The translations under genes and the position numbers were made by a program. From Haloarcula mannanilytica (GTDB lineage Archaea > Halobacteriota > Halobacteria > Halobacteriales > Haloarculaceae), in NCBI RefSeq assembly GCF_005406125.1, contig NZ_BIXZ01000009.1, positions 80,435 to 144,434 on the forward strand: DNA of 64,000 nucleotides. Reading direction: 5' to 3'. Below the pieces are notes generated by a model. That model was given only the letters and a program-made list of their open reading frames with translations, did not search any database and was not told where the DNA came from. Every line of letters begins with the position of its first letter. Positions within the stretch are counted from its first letter, which is position 1. Shown in pieces: positions 41,565-48,714 of the stretch.

Positions 41565-42260
41565 TTATCGTTCAGAATCGATTCGGCGCTGCTGGTCACG
41601 AAGGAACTCAACGACGGCATCGATATCCTGTTCGGGAACCGTTTGCTGTTCGAAGACTCCTTTGAATGCATCTGCGAAATCCTCCGACGTGAGGCGGTTG
41701 AGGACAGTCTCGATGCGACCAGCGAGCTTCTCGGATTCTCCGCGATGCAGATGAGTCGCGATCCGGTCGAAATCCGCGCCAGCAGCCAGCACCACCAGAT
41801 CCCGGGAGTCTGCCTTGCGGCCACTGTGAAGTTTCACGGCAAACAGCAACTCCCGTTCCGGAATCCTGGCTGTTACCGGGCGCCCGGTTCGCAGTTCCTG
41901 GGTGACGGAGTGCTGGGTCAGATAGCGATACGACCATTCAGCTTCCGTCTGGCGACAGCCCAACGCGTCGACCATCGCGTCGAACCGAACCGGATTCCCG
42001 ATGTCCTTCTCAAACCGGATGGTACGGCCCTCGTAGAGCTCGTTTCGCTCGACATCGGCCGTTTTCTCGTAGCCGCGGTCGGTGAGAAGGTCCGTGTAGT
42101 CGTCGACCGCTTGGGCCGGAATGACGACGTCGACGTCCGTGGTGAAGCGCTGATTGAACGCCGCGATCGCCCACCCACCGACGAGGACGTATGGCAGGTC
42201 AGCGTCAATGACGGCCTCCAGCGTATCCAGCAGCTCGTCTTCGCGTTCACCGAGACTCAT
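41565..42260 (-). CDS. AbiEii-like nucleotidyltransferase toxin
   Basis: 231 aa. YVLVGGWAIAAFNQRFTTDVDVVI is the nucleotidyltransferase signature (GGxA then D-V-D), and ARIPERELLFAVKLHSGRKADSRDLVVLA supplies the later K/D motif of the AbiEii/DUF1814 group. Such enzymes act as toxins in type IV abortive-infection pairs, some by nucleotide transfer to tRNA. It overlaps the upstream wHTH gene by 4 nt (ATGA), antitoxin first, as in AbiE. Confidence 0.8.
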   Translation of the reverse strand: MSLGEREDELLDTLEAVIDADLPYVLVGGWAIAAFNQRFTTDVDVVIPAQAVDDYTDLLTDRGYEKTADVERNELYEGRTIRFEKDIGNPVRFDAMVDALGCRQTEAEWSYRYLTQHSVTQELRTGRPVTARIPERELLFAVKLHSGRKADSRDLVVLAAGADFDRIATHLHRGESEKLAGRIETVLNRLTSEDFADAFKGVFEQQTVPEQDIDAVVEFLRDQQRRIDSER

Positions 42261-42931
42261 GCGTTCAAACGCGGATCCTCGTGGGACGCGTCAATATCGC
42301 GGTCGTACTCGTCAGCGATCATCTCCAACGCCGGCTCGTAGTTCACCCGGTACTCCAACATGTGCTCGATTGCATCGTCCAACGGAATGACCGGATTGCC
42401 GTCGACCCACTCGCGAGTGATGCCCCCACTCGTCGGGAACAACACGTACGAGACGGTCGCGTCGTAGTCGCTCGCATCCGGCCGCTCTTCGATCCGGCTC
42501 GGAATCCCGAACTCATCAAAGAATGCCGTCCACTGCTCAACATCCCGGTCGGCGACCTGGATGAAGATCGGATAATCGTCGTGGCCCCGGGCGATCTGAT
42601 AGCCGCCGTGGGTCCAGACGTAGACGCCGTCGATTTTCGTGTACGCAAAGGGCATCCCGGCGAAGTGCGGAATGACGTAGCCGTCGTCGATCGAGGGGGG
42701 AACAGCGCGAGAAATAGCGGCGACGAGATCGTAGTAGCGATCCCTGACAGCGTAATTCTCGATGTAGACGCCGTCCTCACGCCGGATGAAGCCTGCGTCC
42801 TCCAACCGCTCGATCCAGTCGTAGACCCAGGAGTAGGAGCCGTCGATCTTCTGGGCGATTCGACGGATCGAGTCGCCCGGCCGGGCCGCGACCATGATCT
42901 TCGCCGCGGTCTCGTCGACGTACTCCATCAT
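42257..42931 (-). CDS. AbiEi-like winged-helix antitoxin
   Basis: 224 aa. N-terminal winged helix (SIRRIAQKIDGSYSWVYDWIERLEDAGFIRRED) followed by an alpha/beta domain (VIPHFAGMPFAYTKIDGVYVWTHGG and YPIFIQVADRDVEQWTAFFDEFGI). AbiEi antitoxins combine a wHTH that represses the operon with a C-terminal domain that neutralises the toxin. Position ahead of, and overlapping, the nucleotidyltransferase gene supports the pair. A palindromic operator candidate lies upstream. Confidence 0.75.
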   Translation of the reverse strand: MMEYVDETAAKIMVAARPGDSIRRIAQKIDGSYSWVYDWIERLEDAGFIRREDGVYIENYAVRDRYYDLVAAISRAVPPSIDDGYVIPHFAGMPFAYTKIDGVYVWTHGGYQIARGHDDYPIFIQVADRDVEQWTAFFDEFGIPSRIEERPDASDYDATVSYVLFPTSGGITREWVDGNPVIPLDDAIEHMLEYRVNYEPALEMIADEYDRDIDASHEDPRLNA

Positions 42932-42984
42932 TGCTAGTTATCGGTATCGCATCTAACGGTATTAGTCTTGTCCCCCGTATTTCC

Positions 42985-43002
42985 TATAGAGTTATCTCTA
43001 TA
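42985..43002 (-). promoter_or_regulatory. Candidate AbiEi operator
   Basis: Perfect inverted repeat TATAGAG-TTAT-CTCTATA, next to TATATAT-rich sequence and about 54 nt upstream of the antitoxin start. AbiEi proteins are known to bind inverted repeats in their own promoter; this is a strong positional candidate. Confidence 0.55.
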
Positions 43003-43062
43003 CAGATATATAATTCTTGGCTCCGGTAGTCCGATCCGGCGCAGCATTCGAGCAGAAATGAA

Positions 43063-43104
43063 TTAACCAACAGAGGATACGACTGATCGCTATTTGTTGG
43101 TTAA
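43063..43104. repeat. Inverted repeat copy 6
   Basis: TTAACCAACA (43063-43072) and TGTTGGTTAA (43095-43104), 22 bp apart, followed 8 nt later by hairpin copy 15 and the gene at 43156. Confidence 0.9.
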
Positions 43105-43112
43105 GTCTATCA

Positions 43113-43136
43113 GCGCCCGCCGAGGGGCGGAGGCGC
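43113..43136 (+). promoter_or_regulatory. Leader hairpin copy 15
   Basis: Stem GCGCC (43113-43117) with GGCGC (43132-43136), loop CGCCGAGGGGCGGA; ATG at 43156. Alternative pairing of CGCCC with GGGCG is possible. Confidence 0.7.
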
Positions 43137-43155
43137 AGTCCCGTCTCCACGAACT

Positions 43156-43974
43156 ATGACCGACCGATATCTAACGACCGTTCTCGACGAGGCAGAGCGA
43201 GTCGCAGAGCACCACGAGCAGGTCGCCCAATCATCAGACCATCCGGAACACGAGTATCTCCGGTACGCCGTCCTTCGGCTGCTCGAAGACGAGGCTGACG
43301 ACACATCGGTGGAGGTACCGCAGATTGACGGCGTGACTGTCGGCTACGGAGAGGACGACGCGATGTGCAACAGCTGGGACGACGACGTCGAGTGGTGGGA
43401 GACGGTTCCGCCGCAGGAGGCATGTACTCGCTTCCGGGTATTCTACCCCGACGAATACGACGCTGTTCCGCGAGTCATCGTCGACGTGATGGCAGCACTC
43501 GGGGCGTGGCGTGTCTGGATCGGGAGCGCTGCCGCCTGTGGCTCCTACGACCATCGCGAGCGGCGGGAAGTCCACTATCTGTGGCCGGAGGGGCATCCGG
43601 TCGAGGCCCTGGTTGCGAATCGGCTCCAGGATCCCGAAGCTGCGGTTGCCCCAGACGGCGGCCGCTCCGGCGACGTGCGCGATCGGATGGTCGTCACGGA
43701 GCACTCGCCCCAGCACGACGACCTCGAGCCGCGAACCAGCCGTGCCGTCGACGAATCGATGGCCGTCTCGCTGCTCGAAAAGGGTGGCCTCTATGAGGTC
43801 CGATCGGCGTCCGGAAACTGGTATGAAGTCGACGTGATCAGCGAGTCGTGTACGTGTCCAGACTGGCGGAAGCGTACGCCCGATGGCGGCTGTAAACACC
43901 TCCGGCGAGTCGATCAGGAGATCAAGCAGGGGCGGGTCCCACGACCTGATGGGCGTCTCCCCTCGAACTCGTAG
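43156..43974 (+). CDS. SWIM zinc-finger protein
   Basis: 272 aa. Residues about 225-262 carry the SWIM motif: SGNWYEVDVISESCTCPDWRK then GGCKHLRRV, i.e. CxC...CxH. The N-terminal 190 residues are an acidic alpha/beta domain (CTRFRVFYPDEYDAVPRVIVDVMAALGAWRVWIG). SWIM fingers bind DNA or proteins and occur in transposase- and recombination-linked proteins. Preceded by inverted repeat copy 6 and hairpin copy 15. Confidence 0.75.
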   Translation: MTDRYLTTVLDEAERVAEHHEQVAQSSDHPEHEYLRYAVLRLLEDEADDTSVEVPQIDGVTVGYGEDDAMCNSWDDDVEWWETVPPQEACTRFRVFYPDEYDAVPRVIVDVMAALGAWRVWIGSAAACGSYDHRERREVHYLWPEGHPVEALVANRLQDPEAAVAPDGGRSGDVRDRMVVTEHSPQHDDLEPRTSRAVDESMAVSLLEKGGLYEVRSASGNWYEVDVISESCTCPDWRKRTPDGGCKHLRRVDQEIKQGRVPRPDGRLPSNS

Positions 43975-44092
43975 GATCGCCCAGCGTTCGAGATCTCCCG
44001 AGGCTACTGTAACATCAGACGAAACTCCTTGATGGAGAGTTTCGAGTAGTGAGACGGCTGCTGGAGAACCGGTGAGAACAGTTGGCAGCAAC

Positions 44093-44133
44093 TTAACCAA
44101 CAAAACTATGCAGTTTGCGCCTGTGTTGGTTAA
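44093..44133. repeat. Inverted repeat copy 7
   Basis: TTAACCAACA (44093-44102) and TGTTGGTTAA (44124-44133), 21 bp apart. Only 13 nt separate it from the ATG at 44147, with no leader hairpin between. Confidence 0.9.
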
Positions 44134-44146
44134 CACAGATCGGCCC

Positions 44147-44470
44147 ATGTCCTACGAGCCACCGACGCCCCCAGCGGACCTCCCCACCGACGTCATCGAC
44201 ACACTCAACGGCTATTCACCCGAGCTGCTCCGAGACGTTGCCCACTATGCCGAGGACCTCGCCGAGCATCGCGAGCGCGAGGCCCGCCTTGCCGAAGCGG
44301 AGGAGGAAGACGAGATCGACGAGCGACCCGATGACCTCCCCGATGATGTCCCGACGAAGGCGACGATCACGATCAAGGAGATCAACGACAACCGCTACTA
44401 CTACTGGCAGTGGCGAGAAGGAGATCGCGTCAAATCAAAGTACAAATCCCCAGTGAATCCGGACGAGTAG
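44147..44470 (+). CDS. Small DUF6788-like protein
   Basis: 107 aa from MSYEPPTPPADLPTDVIDTL. A helical coiled region (RDVAHYAEDLAEHREREARLAE) is followed by an acidic linker and a C-terminal beta segment, KATITIKEINDNRYYYWQW then REGDRVKSKYKSP, which recalls the DUF6788 motif of a substrate-like strand pair found in many mobile-element proteins. An upstream start would lie inside the inverted repeat and is rejected. Confidence 0.65.
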   Translation: MSYEPPTPPADLPTDVIDTLNGYSPELLRDVAHYAEDLAEHREREARLAEAEEEDEIDERPDDLPDDVPTKATITIKEINDNRYYYWQWREGDRVKSKYKSPVNPDE

Positions 44471-44563
44471 ACGAACTAGTACCTCAGTCGGATGGCCAGC
44501 TGTTCGGGGAGACACCCCGTCTGCGAAGTGAAAGACGCAGGGTACGGGAGAAGTCCCGAGTTG

Positions 44564-45159
44564 ATGAGTGAGGATCCAGTCACTGTCGACGAACTCGCCG
44601 AGAAAGCCGACGAGTATCTGCACGAAGCCTCACTCACACCGGAAGAATACGAAGCCCTGAAACAGAGTGTTGCGGAGCTCACGCCGATCTTCTCAGCTAA
44701 GAATTCGCACTTTGTCCTCGGCAGCTACGGGAAACATGAAATCCGTCGTCTCCAGCTCGTAAAAGATCGTCTCAACCGACAGCCCGGTGCGTACGCGTTT
44801 CTGATGGTCGACATTCGAAGCGAGTTGACGAATACCTACCTCAAGTTCCGGCTGCTCGCCGATCACACAGACGTCATCGTGGGCGTCACCGAACACGCTC
44901 AGGGCTGCTTCCTCGTCGAGCAGGGCTACTTCACAGCCCTAGAGGAGTACTTCGCGAAGACGCACGTGTTCAAACGCGAGTACAACACGATAGATGCGGA
45001 CGCGATCGACACGAACGTAGCCGTCGAGAGTCCTACAGTGGAATGCAGACCGCGATCTTCGAGATGCTCAACGATGCTAGGCGTCTCTGCCGGTGGACGA
45101 CTGAGAACGACCTCGTCGAGTGTACCGAGGCTCTCGTGAGTGATCAGGAATACCCGTAG
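44564..45159 (+). pseudogene. Frameshifted hypothetical gene (DUF7509-like)
   Basis: The frame from MSEDPVTVDELAEKADEYL is convincing to about residue 155 (FVLGSYGKHEIRRLQLVKDRL, AYAFLMVDIRSELTN, TDVIVGVTEHAQGCFLVEQG), then turns into Arg/Ser-rich nonsense. From 45036 the neighbouring frame reads GMQTAIFEMLNDARRLCRW then TTENDLVECTEALVSDQEYP and stops at 45157-45159. One missing base near 45025-45033 (GAGAGTCCTACAGTGG, expected SPYSGMQ) explains it. Recent inactivation or a sequencing error. Confidence 0.7.
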
Positions 45160-45403
45160 ACAGAGACGAATCGGTTACTCCCACCCCCGACGTTTCTGTC
45201 GTTTCTCCACGAAATCCTGTTCACCGATGGCCCAGACAACGAATGAACTCGAACAGGAAGACATCCCCCGTTTTCGAGTAGTAAGTGCGGGGTGAATCCG
45301 TGCAAGATTGGGTCTTCGAACCACGAACCCTTACGCGATAAGTAGCCCACTGAAGAGCGATTGCAAATGCTCGTAAATGAAATTTCGTTTAAATGCTGTC
45401 AGA
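45160..45403. other. Non-coding stretch between pseudogene and iterons
   Basis: No supported gene. Short frames on the minus strand are unlike haloarchaeal proteins. AT content rises towards the iterons. It may hold decayed sequence. Confidence 0.4.
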
Positions 45404-45601
45404 CACTCCACTATTGCCAGTAAAATCGGAGGACAAGACGCTATTTGATGAAATTGGCAACGGTGGTCCTGATAGTAACTAGTCGGATTGATTAGAACAA
45501 GGAAGTTACTGGCAACACCGGAGAGGGTACTGGAGAAACTGGCACTGACGGTTGCGCGGTTACTGGCAAAAGTGGAGAGGGTATTGGCAGTACTGGTGTT
45601 G
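45404..45601. repeat. Origin-type iterons, array A (downstream of orc1)
   Basis: CACTCCACTATTGCCAGTAA at 45404-45423 is identical to a copy at 46980-46999. Its reverse-complement form, TTACTGGCAATAGTGGAGTG, has related copies at 45506-45525 (TTACTGGCAACACCGGAGAG) and 45560-45579 (TTACTGGCAAAAGTGGAGAG), and weaker ones at 45582-45601 and near 45528. They lie against the 3' end of the orc1 gene, as origin recognition boxes do. Confidence 0.75.
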
Positions 45602-45613
45602 GCGGTTGAGAAG

Positions 45614-46870
45614 TCACTCCAGAACCCGATGCCGCTTGGCAGTTTCACGAATGTCGTTGAGCTCACCTAGTTCGCTCTCGAGTGCGTCGAGGGCCGACGA
45701 CAGAGAGACATCAAGCTCGTATTCGTTGTAGTTCCCGCGTCCACTCGACGAGTCGACCAACCGTAAGATCCCGTGGAGGCTCAAATCCGACAGGTGGTCG
45801 TGTACTCGCCTGCGTTTCAGTGGTTCACTGCCGTGATTACGAAGAACCTCTCGATAGCGCTCATAGATCAGTTTCGTCCGTTCGGGTGTTTCTCCCTCTG
45901 CCGCTAGCTGACAGACAGTCAGCAATACATATTGCCCCTGCCGGGTCAACGAATGCATCCCTTCGACAACCTGTTGTCGTTGGATCTGATGCTCGGCCTC
46001 CCGAACGTGGTCTTCGGTGATTTTCGCCTCTCCACCCGCCATCGCGTCGTTCTCGGCGATATCAGCTGCTTTCCGGAGTAACCGTAATGCCTGCCGAGCA
46101 GATCCCGAGTCCTGTGCAGAGAATGCTGCGCACAATGGGATTACATCTGATTCGAGGACATCGTCGTAGAGCGCGATATCGGCTCGGTGCTTGAGAATAT
46201 TCTGCAGTTCAGTCGCGTCGTACGGAGGGAACAAGATTTCCTCTTCGCAGAGAGTGTCCTTGACTTTCGGAGAGAGGTTTTCTCGGAACTTGAAGTCGTT
46301 CGAGATGCCGACCACACCGATTTTCACATCGAGATCCAATTGCGAGCGTGCTCGTGGAAGCTCGTACAGAATATCGTCATCCGAGCCGATGTTATCGATC
46401 TCGTCCAGAACCACGAGAATAGTCCCACCGATCGACTCAAGGTCGTTGTAGAGTTCGTTGAAGATGCGTTTTTGTTGATACCCGGTTTCGCTCATCGGTT
46501 CGCGCGAAGACGAGACTGTGGTGAGAGGGTGAGAAGGAGAGCGAATCTCGTTCACGAGATTGACCGCTACCTGATAGGATGTGGTGCAGCCAGTACAGTT
46601 GAGTTCAATAACGTTGAGATCGACGTCGTCGTACTCTCCGGCGGATTCTTGCAGCTCCTCAAGAAGATCGTGCGTAGCAGCTGTCTTCCCGACGCCGGTA
46701 ACGCCATAGAGAAAGACGTTGTTCGGTTGCCAGCCCTGAATGACGGGACGGAGAGCGGCCGCATATTCGTCGAGTTCTTCGTCCCGCTCCTCGAGTGTCT
46801 CTGGCTGGTAATCATCCCGGAGGACGTCTTTGTCTTGGATGATGAACGATTCTCGATTGAATCGGCCCAT
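45614..46870 (-). CDS. orc1: Orc1/Cdc6-type origin-binding ATPase
   Basis: 418 aa from MGRFNRESFIIQDKDVLRDDY. AAA+ core: Walker A YGVTGVGKTAA near residues 56-64, Walker B TILVVLDEIDNIG near 150, sensor 1 VVGISNDFKF, sensor 2 SGSARQALRLLRKAA. The C-terminal 110 residues form the winged helix (MHSLTRQGQYVLLTVCQLA, RRVHDHLSDLSLHGILRLV). Archaeal Orc1/Cdc6 binds origin repeats and loads MCM. It is flanked on both sides by the same iterons, so it probably drives replication of this element. An ATG 4 codons upstream is possible. Confidence 0.88.
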   Translation of the reverse strand: MGRFNRESFIIQDKDVLRDDYQPETLEERDEELDEYAAALRPVIQGWQPNNVFLYGVTGVGKTAATHDLLEELQESAGEYDDVDLNVIELNCTGCTTSYQVAVNLVNEIRSPSHPLTTVSSSREPMSETGYQQKRIFNELYNDLESIGGTILVVLDEIDNIGSDDDILYELPRARSQLDLDVKIGVVGISNDFKFRENLSPKVKDTLCEEEILFPPYDATELQNILKHRADIALYDDVLESDVIPLCAAFSAQDSGSARQALRLLRKAADIAENDAMAGGEAKITEDHVREAEHQIQRQQVVEGMHSLTRQGQYVLLTVCQLAAEGETPERTKLIYERYREVLRNHGSEPLKRRRVHDHLSDLSLHGILRLVDSSSGRGNYNEYELDVSLSSALDALESELGELNDIRETAKRHRVLE

Positions 46871-46979
46871 AGGCGGACTCAAGACGAAGAACCATCATAA
46901 AACCATGGGTTCCAGTATCACCACTAACCCACCACTCGAACCAATTATGCCAGTGTCGCATCCACTTATAAAACACACA

Positions 46980-47238
46980 CACTCCACTATTGCCAGTAAA
47001 CCTTTGCAACAACTGGAGGGGGTCAACGACCCCCTCTCTAATTAGCGATACTCTTAATACATTGTACGTTAAACCATACCCGCACTAACGAAAACTCCAC
47101 TAGTTGTAGTAGGTTTAGATAACAGTAACTAGACTAGAGACGTGACAGTTTCTGCCCTCCCGTCCATTCTCCCCTCGTTACTGGCAATGGTGGAGTGAGA
47201 GAGGTACTTAAACGACGGTATTATTGGCAATACTGGCA
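46980..47238. repeat. Origin-type iterons, array B (upstream of orc1), with AT-rich segment
   Basis: CACTCCACTATTGCCAGTAA at 46980-46999 is an exact copy of the one at 45404. TTACTGGCAATGGTGGAGTG at 47178-47197 is the inverse orientation with one change. A partial copy ATTGGCAATACTGGCAAC lies near 47222. Between them is AT-rich DNA (about 47040-47150), a candidate unwinding element. Together with orc1 this looks like a replication origin. Confidence 0.75.
47016..47036. repeat. Hairpin GAGGGGGTC / GACCCCCTC
   Basis: Perfect 9-bp stem with a 3-nt loop inside the presumed origin, between the first iteron and the AT-rich segment. Origins in haloarchaea often carry such G-rich strands beside the ORB repeats. 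Confidence 0.65.
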
Positions 47239-47341
47239 ACTCTGGTCGCCCTCTCCCTGCTACCATCGTTGCCTGGCCGATATTCCAGTCGAAATCTACC
47301 CTTCCCGACACCAGTCGATGATGACCGTGGACCTCTTTCGG

Positions 47342-47381
47342 TTAACCAACAAATCGTATGTATTAACCGTCTGTTGGTTAA
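47342..47381. repeat. Inverted repeat copy 8 (orphan)
   Basis: TTAACCAACA (47342-47351) and TGTTGGTTAA (47372-47381), 20 bp apart, with an extra TTAACC half-site between them. No gene follows on the plus strand; it lies between the presumed origin and the broken orc1 copy. Confidence 0.9.
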
Positions 47382-47507
47382 CTACTCATGGCCTATGCTC
47401 GATTCGCAGTCGGCACTCAGTACTAGTATCCCGTGATTTCGGCGTTTCGCGATTCCGCAAGGGTTCGCTTGATTGCCGCTCGATCTCACCCAATCGGAGA
47501 CAGGATA

Positions 47508-48536
47508 TTACTGCATCGGCGACGCAGCTTCCGAACCGACGAGTGAGTACTCCCGGTCCCGGCTCGTGCCTTCCGCATCGACGAGGTTGTACTGGACCAT
47601 CTTGGAGAGATACGTCCGCACTGTCCGTTTTGTCCGAGGATCGTCGACCTTCTCGGTATAGCGGTCGTGAATCTCGCTCGGCCCGAGTGGCTCGTGATCG
47701 CGAACAATGTTGTAAACGACGCGCTGGTGTGGCGTGAGTGAATCGATGCTCTTCTGCTTAATCTGGGCCCGGGCATCCTCGGCGGCGTCCAGGAGGATGT
47801 CGTTGGTGATCCGCTCCTGGTTCTCGCGGTCAGCCTTGCTAGCCGCTGTTCGAAGGATGCCGATAGCGAGGCGGGCGTCGCCGGCGGCCGCGTCGGCGAT
47901 TCGGTAAAGCTGGTCGTCGGTGATGACGTCCTCGTTGAGGCCCCACTTGGCGCGAGCACGCAGAATGTCGTACAGCTGCTCGTCGTGGTACTTGTCCATC
48001 CGGACGTGTTCGCTGGAGCGCAGCCGGCTCACGAGGCGGTCGTCGACGCGGCTGAACAGCTCCTCTTCCTTGTTCGCGATACAGATGATTGCGAACTGCG
48101 GGAGGCTGTGGAGGTCGTAAATGACGCTGGGGTCCTCCAGTTGGTCGACCTCGTCGAGAATGACGACGGTTCGCGGGCCGTCATGCTGCTGGAGGCGGTC
48201 GACGAGTTCATCATGCGGCGTCGACTGCCGGTGGATGTCGATGGTCGCGCCGAGGTCGTCGAGAATCTGGTAGAGTGTTCGGAATCGGGTATAGTTGCGC
48301 CAGCAATTCACATAGGTACTCTCAACATCCAGCGCTTCCTCACGAAGGCGTTCAGTGACGAATTTCGCGATTCAGGTTTTGCCGGCGCCGCTGGGTCCAG
48401 TTACAACGGCCGAATCGGCAGGTTTGCCGTTTGTGATCGGCTCGAGAACGCTCGAAAGATGATTGACCTCGGCGTCGCGATGCTCAACTTCCCGAGGGAC
48501 GAACCCGGCGCGGAGAACGCGAGCATCGCGGATCAT
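47508..48536 (-). pseudogene. Second Orc1/Cdc6 gene, broken by a stop after Walker A
   Basis: On the minus strand the reading frame runs [20 protein letters not shown] ... [11 protein letters not shown], then a TGA at 48372-48374, then continues in the same frame IAKFVTERLREEALDVES to the C-terminus. A single change from TGC to TGA would explain it (expected GKTCIAKF). Downstream the protein is intact: Walker B TVVILDEVDQLEDP, sensor motifs and winged helix, ending at 47508. The 5' end is uncertain; related sequence (ARKPVYQAK) continues just upstream of the ATG at 48536 without a clear start. A short product from GTG 48311 would lack the nucleotide-binding loop. Confidence 0.75.
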
Positions 48537-48714
48537 CTTTGCTTGATAGACTGGTTTTCTGGCTAGTACTAAAAACGTGACCGGGTTGCTTCCGGAATTA
48601 CCCCATTTGACGGCTTGATAGCTACCTCAATCACGGTGATGTCCGGCGGTTTTGTTTGTGGAAGATTCGTCCTTCCGGGAACTTCCGGAAAGCCCTCCGT
48701 CCCCGAAAGTGCCT

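Noticed and set aside
45280..45345. GGTTCGAAG-like sequence suggesting a tRNA T-arm
   Set aside because: The flanking bases do not pair into a T stem and no acceptor or anticodon arm can be built.
45404..47238. Repeats considered as a CRISPR array
   Set aside because: Copies are in both orientations, spaced irregularly, with a gene between them; no regular spacers and no cas genes. They fit origin iterons better.
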